Below are positions 1-6,322 of a DNA stretch of 25,064 bases, one piece after another. Source of the DNA: JANXLS01 sp038227045 (GTDB lineage Bacteria > Planctomycetota > SZUA-567 > H5-PLA8); contig JBBRQD010000085.1 of assembly GCA_038227045.1 (NCBI GenBank), positions 1 to 25,064 on the forward strand, read 5' to 3'. The translations under genes were made by a program, and so were the position numbers. Under the pieces are notes generated by a model. That model was not told the DNA's origin. It worked only from the letters and a program-made list of their open reading frames with translations, and did no database searches. Position 1 is the stretch's first letter, and each line of letters starts with the position of its first letter.

Positions 1-141
1 GCAATGATGTCGTTCATCAAGACTCATAACCAGGATTCAACACCCATGCTGTGGACCGCCAAGGCCGAGAAGATCATCGAAAAAGTGGAGCGCGCACGTG
101 CAGCGCTCCAAATCGTCAAACAGTGTGAATCAGTAGACTAG
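1..141 (+). CDS. IS630-family transposase, C-terminal fragment (cut by window edge)
   Basis: The reading frame is open from the first base and ends at a TAG at 139-141, giving 46 residues. The segment around TPMLWTAKAEKIIEKVERAR matches the conserved tail of IS630/Tc1-mariner-type DDE transposases, where a (K/T)PF.WT(K/A).A..I...V.R motif follows the last catalytic acid. The DDE residues themselves lie outside the window, so activity cannot be judged. The IS end should lie shortly after the stop codon, but no matching terminal repeat can be identified with only one end visible. The element sits directly downstream of the small minus-strand DUF29 cluster, so it may have been inserted into, or beside, that cluster. 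Confidence 0.6.
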   Translation, partial: AMMSFIKTHNQDSTPMLWTAKAEKIIEKVERARAALQIVKQCESVD

Positions 142-249
142 GTAAGGCTTGGCACCAGCTTTAATCAACAGTTGACGTTGATGGCTCGACAAAGCGGTAC
201 GATTAGACATGACAAAATCGGAAATGGTTTCCAGGAGAAATTTGTCCAT
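130..249 (-). CDS. possible small protein, 39 aa, downstream of the DUF29 pair
   Basis: The ORF starts with ATG at 249-247, preceded by GAGGAAAG about 2-9 bases upstream, which is a reasonable but tight Shine-Dalgarno. It encodes 39 residues beginning MDKFLLETISDFV and ends at TGA 132-130, inside the 3' end of the plus-strand transposase frame. It lies 51 bases downstream of the first DUF29 gene on the same strand and could be the third gene of that unit. I do not recognise the family. The overlap with the transposase 3' end suggests its C-terminus may be foreign, so it could be a gene truncated by the insertion sequence. It may also be a chance ORF. Confidence 0.3.
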   Translation of the reverse strand: MDKFLLETISDFVMSNRTALSSHQRQLLIKAGAKPYLVY

Positions 250-300
250 GGCTTTCCTCATTCAATGATCAAAAAGTCGGCGTGCTCTGCTGTTGTGAGC

Positions 301-750
301 TTATGCCGGCACCGGCACCGCCACCCACTCGCTGGCGCTCAATTTTGACTTCGCCGGGAATGCCGATTTCGGCAAGCCAGTCTCGTCTGCTGCATCTTCG
401 ACCGCCGCGTGGTATGCGCTTGCAAGCACCGCTTCGGCATGTTTTCGCAGTACGCCGCTTTCAAAAATCATCGTCAATTCGCGGCGTTGATCCTTGATGG
501 TTCGCCGCCAACTATCCGCCCGGTTATTCGTTTGAAATTCCCATTTCAGATGGTGGGCGATTAAAATAACAAGACGACTCCACACTTCCCGCCGGTCGCG
601 TATCGCCATGTCGGTAAGATACTCCCGCAAGTTGTCGTAATCGAGTTCGCCAAACTCCTTCCGGGCGATCAATTCCGCCATGGTCTCAAGCCAGGCAGTT
701 TCGTCGCGCAAATAAAGTGCGGCAAGCGTTTCGGATTCCGTTGCAGTCAT
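301..750 (-). CDS. DUF29 domain protein (copy 2 of a tandem pair)
   Basis: The protein has 149 residues and fits the DUF29 family (PF01724) over nearly its whole length. Visible features are the N-terminal LYLRDETAWLETMAELI helix, the REYLTDMAIRDRREVWSRL segment, the LIAHHLKWEFQ helix and the C-terminal ETGLPKSAFP motif. DUF29 proteins are small, predicted all-alpha and of unknown molecular function; they are common in cyanobacteria and other environmental bacteria, often in multiple copies and near mobile elements. The ATG at 750 is preceded by TGAGG with 8 bases of spacing. The gene follows its paralog by 24 bases and probably shares its promoter. Length equals that of the paralog, so it appears intact. 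Confidence 0.85.
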   Translation of the reverse strand: MTATESETLAALYLRDETAWLETMAELIARKEFGELDYDNLREYLTDMAIRDRREVWSRLVILIAHHLKWEFQTNNRADSWRRTIKDQRRELTMIFESGVLRKHAEAVLASAYHAAVEDAADETGLPKSAFPAKSKLSASEWVAVPVPA

Positions 751-774
751 TTCGTTGACCTCATTACTTGTCGT

Positions 775-1224
775 TTACGCTGACAGCGGCAAAGCCACCC
801 ATTCCCGAGCGGACAGTTGCGACTTTGGCGGGAATGCCGATTTCGGCAAGCCGGTCTCGATCGCCGCCATATTTACCGCGTGCCGATAGGTTTTAGGGAG
901 CTTGTCTTCAGCGTGCTTAAGAAGAACTTTACTTTCGAATATCTGCTCCAATTCGTTTTGCTGATCTATGATCGTCAGTTGCCAACTGGGTGTCCGGCGT
1001 TCCGGCTGAAATTGCCATTTGAGATGATGGGCAATCAAGATCGCCAGACGACTCAACACTTCCCGCCGGTCGCGTATCGCCATATCGGTAAGATACTCCC
1101 GCAAGTTGTCGTAATCGACTTCGCCAAACTCTTTCCGGGCGATCAACTCCGCCATGGTCTCAAGCCACGCGGTTTCGTCGCTCAGATAAAGCGCGGCAAG
1201 CGATTCAGAAGCGGTTGCAGTCAT
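775..1224 (-). CDS. DUF29 domain protein (copy 1 of a tandem pair)
   Basis: This is the paralog of the downstream DUF29 gene, also exactly 149 residues when started at the ATG at 1224. That start is preferred over an ATG 18 bases upstream because AAGGAG sits 5 bases before it and because it makes both paralogs the same length. The same DUF29 landmarks are present: ALYLSDETAWLETMAELI, REYLTDMAIRDRREV, LIAHHLKWQFQPERR and ETGLPKSAFP. Identity to the second copy is 55 of 60 over the first 60 residues but 57 of 89 over the rest. Function is unknown. A sigma70-like promoter lies about 30-60 bases upstream, so this is the first gene of the two-gene unit. Confidence 0.85.
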   Translation of the reverse strand: MTATASESLAALYLSDETAWLETMAELIARKEFGEVDYDNLREYLTDMAIRDRREVLSRLAILIAHHLKWQFQPERRTPSWQLTIIDQQNELEQIFESKVLLKHAEDKLPKTYRHAVNMAAIETGLPKSAFPPKSQLSAREWVALPLSA

Positions 1225-1252
1225 GATGTCTCCTTCATTCATTGCAAAACAA

Positions 1253-1281
1253 ATTGTACAACTTCGCGCTCCCTACGGCAA
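1253..1281 (-). promoter_or_regulatory. sigma70-like promoter for the DUF29 pair
   Basis: Read on the minus strand, TTGCCG (1281-1276) and TACAAT (1258-1253) are separated by exactly 17 bases. They match the -35 and -10 consensus at 4/6 and 5/6. A transcript would start near 1246, leaving a short leader of about 20 bases before the AAGGAG and ATG of the first DUF29 gene. The position, downstream of the Imm33 gene stop, means the DUF29 pair can be expressed separately from the amidohydrolase operon. Confidence 0.6.
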
Positions 1282-1286
1282 TCGTC

Positions 1287-1973
1287 CTATACCTGGTTCC
1301 CACGATTTCTCTTAGATGACTCTTCCACAAAACTCCCCGTCAAAATCGCGAGCTTCTCTTCCCCAATCCAAACTTTCGGCGTCCCTGACCGCATCAAAAC
1401 GATCTTCGCGTCCGTCGGAAACGCGATCCAATTGTGAATTTCATTGCGTTTCAAAACTACATCGTAAAGCGGAACGCACGACAGGTTCGCGTGACTGTCG
1501 TGATCGTGATCCGGATCGAGACAGCCCATGTACCAGCCGGAATCGTCGGCCTGAAACGCCTCGTTGCGCGTCATGAAAAATACTTCCGTGTCGGCAAACC
1601 GGTCGCAGACAATCGCCTTCTGCCGCATGATCGGCATCTTCATTCGCGCGCGTTCGATGCCGAAACTGTCCAGCGTAAACAATTGATGCATCGTATGAAG
1701 AATGGCGTTGTTCGCGTTCGCCACAAACTCAATCGGCAGCGATTTCATATCCGGTTCAGAGAGCGTCAATCGAGTCTCGTCGTACCGCTGAATTTTCAGT
1801 ATCAACCAGCCATATTGAAACGTCTCGCCCGGCTTGAGCACTTCGCCGCGCGCGACCATCTCTTCAATGGAGCGCATCAAATTGCTCGCCGAATCAGCGA
1901 AAGCATCCGCGCCCAACTCAAGCACGAATTCGGGGTGGCTGTGATTTTTGCAAGACTGCGTTTCGACGTGCAT
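1287..1973 (-). CDS. Imm33 (DUF2185)-domain protein
   Basis: The ATG at 1973 gives 228 residues; a longer in-frame extension exists, but it would overlap the upstream nitrilase gene extensively. The C-terminal third (about 118-195) reads RQKAIVCDRF..., FMTRNEAFQADDSGWYMGC and NEIHNWIAFPTDAKIVL. This fits the Imm33/DUF2185 fold (PF09951), whose hallmark is an (R)xEx..DSGW motif. The N-terminal 110 residues form a separate alpha/beta region I do not recognise. Imm33 domains are predicted immunity proteins of polymorphic toxin systems, but the domain is also found in housekeeping contexts, and no toxin gene is visible here. The start lies 3 bases after the stop of the nitrilase gene, so translation is probably coupled. 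Confidence 0.6.
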   Translation of the reverse strand: MHVETQSCKNHSHPEFVLELGADAFADSASNLMRSIEEMVARGEVLKPGETFQYGWLILKIQRYDETRLTLSEPDMKSLPIEFVANANNAILHTMHQLFTLDSFGIERARMKMPIMRQKAIVCDRFADTEVFFMTRNEAFQADDSGWYMGCLDPDHDHDSHANLSCVPLYDVVLKRNEIHNWIAFPTDAKIVLMRSGTPKVWIGEEKLAILTGSFVEESSKRNRGNQV

Positions 1974-1975
1974 GT

Positions 1976-2755
1976 TTATCTCTTGTATTCGCTTCGTATA
2001 TCCCCCAACGCCGGAAAATCCCGCCGCCAATTCACCACCACCTGCGGATCCAACTCCGCCCCAATCACGCACTCTCCATTGCCCGCATCGGCGATGATTT
2101 CGCCGTGCGGATTGACGATAAGGCTGCGGCCATTGTGAACGTATTTCGGATCGCGGCCCACGCGGTTGACGCCGACCACATACGCTTGATTTTCAATCGC
2201 GCGCGCGCGCAGCAGCGTGACCCAATGGTCGATGCGCGTGATCGGCCAATTGGCGATGTCGATGATCAGTTGCGCGCCCAGTTGCGTAGCGTGGCGGAAG
2301 AGTTCGGGAAATCGCAAGTCGTAGCAGACGAACGGCGCGACGCGCATGCCCTGGCAATCAAAGAGCTTGATTTCGGTCCCTGGCGCATAACACGCCATTT
2401 CGCCGCTGAGCGTAAACGGCTGCATCTTGGTGTAGCGCGTAATCTCAACACCGTCTGGCCCAATAACAACGGCTTCATTGCGCCCTTTTCCATCCGCGTC
2501 CGCATTGACCACGCCGGCCATAATCGTCGACTTGAAGCGCTGCGCGGTTCGCCGAAGATAGCGTTCGCTCGCACGCTCCTCGCCTTCGCGAATCTGCGCG
2601 ATATTCATGCTGAATCCGGTGGAAAACATTTCCGGCAAAACAATCAGCGCCCCGCGACAAAGTTCCGCAGAACCATTCAGCAGCGCATCCACACGCGTAT
2701 GATTCTTGGCCTTGTCTTCCCAAGCAATGTCAAACTGGCATAAAGCGATTTTCAT
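1976..2755 (-). CDS. carbon-nitrogen hydrolase (nitrilase superfamily, omega-amidase-like)
   Basis: The 259-residue protein covers the full CN_hydrolase domain. The catalytic triad is visible: Glu42 in LPEMFSTGF, Lys110 in YTKMQPF and Cys144 in FVCYDLRFPE. The YTKMQPF and CYDLRFPE wording is typical of the omega-amidase/YafV/MtnU branch, which hydrolyses alpha-ketoglutaramate or related 2-oxo-acid amides, rather than of true nitrilases. Length is normal for the branch (about 255-280). The ATG at 2755 has GAGG 9 bases upstream. An aminotransferase gene lies just upstream on the same strand, which supports a transaminase/omega-amidase pair. Exact substrate is inferred, not shown. Confidence 0.88.
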   Translation of the reverse strand: MKIALCQFDIAWEDKAKNHTRVDALLNGSAELCRGALIVLPEMFSTGFSMNIAQIREGEERASERYLRRTAQRFKSTIMAGVVNADADGKGRNEAVVIGPDGVEITRYTKMQPFTLSGEMACYAPGTEIKLFDCQGMRVAPFVCYDLRFPELFRHATQLGAQLIIDIANWPITRIDHWVTLLRARAIENQAYVVGVNRVGRDPKYVHNGRSLIVNPHGEIIADAGNGECVIGAELDPQVVVNWRRDFPALGDIRSEYKR

Positions 2756-2774
2756 TTTTTACATCCTCTCTCTT

Positions 2775-2834
2775 CTTTGTGTCTCTTGGTGTTCTTCGTG
2801 CCTTTGTGCGAGCGTTTTTCTTTGCATCTTTGCG
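2775..2834 (-). repeat. degenerate CRMAAAG-type short intergenic repeat
   Basis: Read on the minus strand, six 7-base units of the form C(A/G)C(A/G/C)AAG or TGCAAAG occur here (plus-strand starts 2775, 2785, 2794, 2802, 2820 and 2828), spaced 8-18 bases apart. This purine-rich low-complexity sequence fills most of the 90-base gap between the aminotransferase and nitrilase genes. A similar array occurs at 7678-7708. It does not code for anything obvious. Confidence 0.5.
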
Positions 2835-2845
2835 AGAGAAAGCAG

Positions 2846-4006
2846 TTAAGCCAACGCCTTCAGTCCACGCACCAGCCGCCCAATTCCCTCTTCAACCGTC
2901 TCGCGTTTCAACGCGCCAAACGACACGCGCAGGCTGCATCCATCCGCGCCAAACGCATCGCCTGGAATCGCCGCAACGCGATGTTCTTTGATCAGACGTT
3001 CAACCAATTCCATTGGCTTGAGCGCGGAATTTAGATACACGAAAAAGTACAGCGCCCCATCGGCGTTCGGCACGCGGCAGTTGTCGCGAACCGTCTGCAA
3101 TTGCTCCCAAACATATCCGCGAGTGGCTTCGATTTCTTTGATTTTTTCCCGGACATATTCCTCTCCGCCCGTGATCGCGCCCAACGCAGCAAATTGCGAA
3201 ATCACCGGCGGGCAGATCAGCAGCGTGTCTTGAATTTTCTTGAGCGAGTCGAATAAATGTGCCGGGGCGATCATGTAACCAATGCGCCAGCTCGCGAAAC
3301 CGTGCGACTTCGACAGCGAGTACAGCGAGATCGTATGCGCCGCCGCGCCGTCGATCGACGCGGGCGAAAAGTGCTTCGCGGCGCCATAGACGAAATCCTC
3401 GTACGCCTCGTCGCTGATGTGATAAATCCCGCGCTCGCGGCACAGCGCATTAATCGCACGCAGCGATTCTTCGGGGTAGACCGCGCCCGTCGGATTGCTC
3501 GGCGACACGGTCACCACCGCCCGCGTGCGCGGACCGATTGCGGCGCGGATGGCGTCGATCCGTGGCTGAAATTGATCGTCGGTTGCAACCGCAATGGGTT
3601 TGCAATCGGCGATGCAGACGGCCATCTCGTGATTGAAATAATAAGGCGCGAGCAGCACGATCTCGTCCCCGGGATCGGCGATGGCCAGCACGGCGTTCAT
3701 GAAAGCCATATTTCCACCGGCCGTCACAACAATGCGGTTCGCCGCGTTGACGCCGATTTTATTTTTAGCGGTCAACTTCGTTGAAAGCGCCTCGACAAGC
3801 GGCGCAATGCCTTCGACCGCCTTGTACTTGTGATTCTCGCCATCTTCAAAAAACGCGTTCATCCGCGTCATTGCAGACGGAGGCGGGCCATAGTGCACCA
3901 CGCCCTGCCCCAGCGAAATCGTCCCCGGATGGGCGCGAATCAATTCGCCCACAATTGGAATCACGGGTGCCTGAACGGCGGACATGCGGCGAGTCATCGA
4001 GATCAT
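2846..4006 (-). CDS. PLP-dependent aminotransferase, class I/II
   Basis: The 386-residue protein is a fold-type I aminotransferase. Visible motifs are GQGVVHYGPP near the N-terminus, SPSNPTGAVY (Asn171-Gly174), the cofactor-binding Asp199 in ISDEAYEDF, the Schiff-base Lys233 in SLSKSHGFASWR and the substrate-carboxylate Arg in VSFGAL near the C-terminus. Aspartate, kynurenine/glutamine and methionine transaminases share this architecture, so the amino donor cannot be read from sequence alone. The ATG at 4006 is chosen because AGAGG lies 6 bases upstream. It heads a minus-strand operon with the nitrilase-fold hydrolase and Imm33 protein. In methionine salvage and the glutaminase II route, a transaminase using glutamine is followed by an omega-amidase; that role is inferred here. 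Confidence 0.9.
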   Translation of the reverse strand: MISMTRRMSAVQAPVIPIVGELIRAHPGTISLGQGVVHYGPPPSAMTRMNAFFEDGENHKYKAVEGIAPLVEALSTKLTAKNKIGVNAANRIVVTAGGNMAFMNAVLAIADPGDEIVLLAPYYFNHEMAVCIADCKPIAVATDDQFQPRIDAIRAAIGPRTRAVVTVSPSNPTGAVYPEESLRAINALCRERGIYHISDEAYEDFVYGAAKHFSPASIDGAAAHTISLYSLSKSHGFASWRIGYMIAPAHLFDSLKKIQDTLLICPPVISQFAALGAITGGEEYVREKIKEIEATRGYVWEQLQTVRDNCRVPNADGALYFFVYLNSALKPMELVERLIKEHRVAAIPGDAFGADGCSLRVSFGALKRETVEEGIGRLVRGLKALA

Positions 4007-4072
4007 TCATTGCCTCTTTTGTCTGAAATAGCCGTTTCTCTTTCAAGTCCCGCCATTTCGCTTCCGATACCA

Positions 4073-4101
4073 TTAATAGGGGTGAGTTCAGATAATTTCA
4101 A
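4073..4101 (-). promoter_or_regulatory. sigma70-like promoter for the aminotransferase operon
   Basis: On the minus strand TTGAAA (4101-4096) and TATTAA (4078-4073) are 17 bases apart, matching the consensus 5/6 and 4/6. The transcript would start near 4066, giving a leader of about 60 bases. The -35 box directly abuts a perfect palindrome at 4101-4117 shared with the divergent LysM gene leader. Confidence 0.5.
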
Positions 4102-4117
4102 TGCGATTGCATCGCAT
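4101..4117. promoter_or_regulatory. 17-base perfect palindrome between divergent genes
   Basis: Two 7-base arms, ATGCGAT and ATCGCAT, flank a TGC centre. The palindrome touches the -35 box of the minus-strand promoter and sits 25 bases before the ATG of the LysM gene. It could be an operator for a dimeric repressor controlling either direction, or a hairpin in the LysM leader. No regulator gene is adjacent, and the assignment is speculative. Confidence 0.35.
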
Positions 4118-4141
4118 CGTTGTTTCCGGGAGGACACTTTT

Positions 4142-4828
4142 ATGCTGCAAGGGATCATTCGCGCCGCGACCGCCGCACTGATTTTCGTGGTCGCAATTCT
4201 AGTCTACATCAATTATTTCCACCCAAGCAAGGCCGTCCTGCCGGAACGCGCGGAACTCGCGTCGGCTCCCGAAGTGCCGACCGTGCCGGTGAGTCCGGAC
4301 GCGGCTCCGCCAAGTCTGACCGCGCCCGTTGCTCCGGCAGCTCCTGTCGCGCCGGCCGCTCCAACTGCGCCACCGGCATCCAGTGCGCGGCCACCTCGAG
4401 CGGAGATCGTCGAAAGCGGCGAGCTAGCCGAAGTCGTCGAACTGCCGCCATCGCCGCGAATACGCGTGTCCGGCGTGCCCCCCGCGGTCCAGACGCCGCC
4501 TGCCAAACCATCCGGCAAGCGCACCCATATCGTTCAACCGGGCGAATCGCTCTGGGTCATCAGCAAGAAATATCTGGGAAGCGGCGAATTGAACGCCAAG
4601 ATCGCCGACTGCAACGGACTAACGTCGAAAGACCGCATCCGCGCCGGCCAGGTGCTGATCATTCCCGACCTCAACGCGCCCAATTCGCCGGCGGCACGCG
4701 CGGACGCTGCGACTAATTCGGAAGATCTCGCTGATCACGAAGATATTCGCCACGTATCGACAGTGTCGCGATCAAGCGAAAGCACTCGGCAACCGACGAT
4801 GAGCAGCAGCGTGAAGAACAAGTATTAA
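4142..4828 (+). CDS. membrane-anchored LysM-domain protein
   Basis: The ATG at 4142 has GGGAGG about 8 bases upstream and gives 228 residues; a longer open frame upstream overlaps the divergent aminotransferase gene and is rejected. One hydrophobic segment (about 7-25) near the N-terminus anchors or exports the protein. It is followed by an Ala/Pro-rich linker (about 42-85) with repeats of the APVAPAAP type, as expected for a spacer across the cell wall. A LysM peptidoglycan-binding domain occupies about 127-175 (THIVQPGESLWVISKKYLG through IRAGQVLIIP). The polar C-terminal tail has no recognised domain. There is no catalytic domain, so the likely role is binding or tethering at the murein layer. 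It is transcribed divergently from the aminotransferase operon. Confidence 0.85.
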   Translation: MLQGIIRAATAALIFVVAILVYINYFHPSKAVLPERAELASAPEVPTVPVSPDAAPPSLTAPVAPAAPVAPAAPTAPPASSARPPRAEIVESGELAEVVELPPSPRIRVSGVPPAVQTPPAKPSGKRTHIVQPGESLWVISKKYLGSGELNAKIADCNGLTSKDRIRAGQVLIIPDLNAPNSPAARADAATNSEDLADHEDIRHVSTVSRSSESTRQPTMSSSVKNKY

Positions 4829-4833
4829 ACGCC

Positions 4834-4861
4834 AGAGCCGCGCACGTAAGTAAGCGGCTCT
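4834..4861. terminator. terminator-like hairpin between convergent genes
   Basis: AGAGCCGC (4834-4841) and GCGGCTCT (4854-4861) form a perfect 8-bp stem with a 12-base loop. It lies between the LysM stop codon and the oppD stop codon, touching the latter. There is no clear T-run on either side, so it would be a weak or factor-assisted bidirectional terminator. Confidence 0.45.
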
Positions 4862-5867
4862 ACTCCACATTCTTCCACGCGTCAATACCTTCCGCCTTAG
4901 TGTGAAAACAGGCGGCGCGATGCTCTTGACCATAGTCTTCCAGTTTCGGCATTTGCTGCTCGCAGACTTCTGTCCGCAGCGGACAGCGCGGGCCGAAGCG
5001 GCAGTTGTTTTCGAAACGCGTCGCCGCCGGCACCATGCCTTTAATTTCCGACAGCCGTTTGTGTTGAAAGCCAGCCTCGCCGCCGGGCCGCGCGCGCAAC
5101 AGGCCCTGCGTGTACGGGTGCAGCGGGCGGCGGAAGAGTTCTTTTGTCGGACACTGCTCGACAATCTTTCCCGCATACATCACGTTGGTTCGTTCGGCCA
5201 TTTCTGAGACAATACCGAGATCGTGTGTGATCAGCAGCAGCGACAATCCGCGCTCGCGTTGAAGATTTTTGAGCAGATCGAGAATCTGCGCCTGGATCGT
5301 CACGTCCAGCGCGGTCGTGGGTTCGTCGGCGATCAACAATTCCGGCGAACAGATCAGCGCCATCGCGATGCAAATGCGCTGCTTCAAGCCACCGGACAAT
5401 TGATGGGGATAATCCGTCGCGCGGCGCTGCGGATCGGGGATTCCCACCGCGCGCATCGATTCGATGGTCTTCTCCCACGCTTCCCGGGCGCGAGCGTCGG
5501 GATGATGCGTCAGATAGGCTTCAGCGATCTGTTCGCCGACGGTGAAGACCGGGTTGAGCGCGCTCTGCGGCTCCTGAAAAATCATTCCAATCTCGCGCCC
5601 ACGCACAGCGCACATCTCCGCCTCGCTGAGTTTCGCCAAATCGCGGCCTTTAAAAAGCACCTGGCCTTCCGGAATCATGGCCGGCGGCATCGGCAGCAGG
5701 CGCATGATGGTGTAGCTGGTGACAGATTTGCCGCAGCCGGATTCGCCAACCAGCGCAACACATTCGCCCTTTTTAATATCAAAGGTAATCCCATCGACAG
5801 CCCGCGCCACGCCGGCGTCGGTCTTGAAGTGGGTGTGGAGGTTTTGGACTTGGAGAAGGGGCGCCAT
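4860..5867 (-). CDS. oppD: di/oligopeptide ABC transporter ATP-binding protein (OppD/DppD type)
   Basis: The 335-residue protein is a complete ABC ATPase with the peptide-transporter C-terminal extension. It shows Walker A GESGCGKS (41-48), Q-loop Gln98, signature LSGGLKQR (157-164), Walker B LLIADEP (177-183) and the H-loop His215. The C-terminal oligo_HPY region (about 230-320) has cysteines at 289, 295, 302 and 320 (CRFGPRC...VC...C). In some OppD/OppF proteins this four-cysteine pattern binds an iron-sulfur cluster. It powers import through an inner-membrane permease pair; the permease gene oppC lies upstream on the same strand but is separated by a repeat-bounded unit. No Shine-Dalgarno is visible: the sequence before the ATG is heptamer repeat only 6 bases away. 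Substrate is not determinable. oppF, oppA and oppB are absent nearby. Confidence 0.9.
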   Translation of the reverse strand: MAPLLQVQNLHTHFKTDAGVARAVDGITFDIKKGECVALVGESGCGKSVTSYTIMRLLPMPPAMIPEGQVLFKGRDLAKLSEAEMCAVRGREIGMIFQEPQSALNPVFTVGEQIAEAYLTHHPDARAREAWEKTIESMRAVGIPDPQRRATDYPHQLSGGLKQRICIAMALICSPELLIADEPTTALDVTIQAQILDLLKNLQRERGLSLLLITHDLGIVSEMAERTNVMYAGKIVEQCPTKELFRRPLHPYTQGLLRARPGGEAGFQHKRLSEIKGMVPAATRFENNCRFGPRCPLRTEVCEQQMPKLEDYGQEHRAACFHTKAEGIDAWKNVE

Positions 5868-5873
5868 AGTTGT

Positions 5874-5914
5874 TTAGGGGTTAGGGGTTAGGGGTTAGGG
5901 GTTAGGGGTTAGGG
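5874..5914 (+). repeat. TTAGGGG heptamer tandem repeat (telomere-like)
   Basis: Five perfect copies of TTAGGGG run from 5874 to 5908, followed by TTAGGG. The array starts 6 bases upstream of the oppD start codon and also encodes the last residues (SLTPNP) and stop of the four-helix-bundle gene. Four or more G-runs with 3-base spacers make it a strong G-quadruplex candidate on the plus strand. Confidence 0.95.
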
Positions 5915-6299
5915 ATTTCACATGTTGGCGTAATTTTATTTTCCTTTTCAATTTCTGAATTAATGAGTTGAGCATTTTTCCGATTTCATTAATCAGCGAG
6001 AATGCTTCGATCGTCTCTTCCCTTAAAATAAATTTTAAACGTATTGAAAGTATTAGCTGTGTCTCCAATTCCTGCAACGAACCTCGCTAAATCGACAGAT
6101 GATAAATATAGGACAATGTCGATTTGCGCCCGTGTCCTTCGGCAATATTCGAAGGTATCGAAATCGCCGCGCGTTGAATCTGACTCGACAAGCCAAACAT
6201 CTCCGTCTTTGGAAAGCTCCGCGACAAACTATAAATCTCTTCGACCAATTCCATACTTTTATTCCAAACAATCAAGTCCTTAAATGTCGTTACGTGCAC
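5895..6299 (-). pseudogene. four-helix-bundle (S23/IVP-type) protein, interrupted by in-frame TAG
   Basis: A GTG at 6299 with GGGAGG 8 bases upstream opens a frame of 134 codons interrupted only by TAG at 6089-6087 (codon 71). Before the stop, the protein shows FKDLIVWNKSMELVEEIYSL, GLSSQIQRAAISIPSNIAEG and GRKSTLSYIYHLSI. After it, in the same frame, come RGSLQELETQLILS and EIGKMLNSLIQKLK. Together these are the complete four-helix-bundle family (TIGR02436), where the consensus around the stop is (L)xIARGSLxELETQL. The amber codon therefore replaces a usually small residue, normally Ala. TAG is used as a normal terminator by several genes in this window, so a genome-wide recoding is unlikely. 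It is most simply a recent pseudogene, a base-call error, or a readthrough case. The tail is encoded by the heptamer array. Confidence 0.8.
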
Positions 6300-6322
6300 T
6301 CGGCGGCCCTCCCGCGTAAAAG

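Noticed and set aside
3830..4141. In-frame upstream extension of the LysM protein.
   Set aside because: It overlaps the aminotransferase gene on the other strand, lacks a ribosome binding site, and would place the membrane anchor internally. The ATG at 4142 has a strong GGGAGG.
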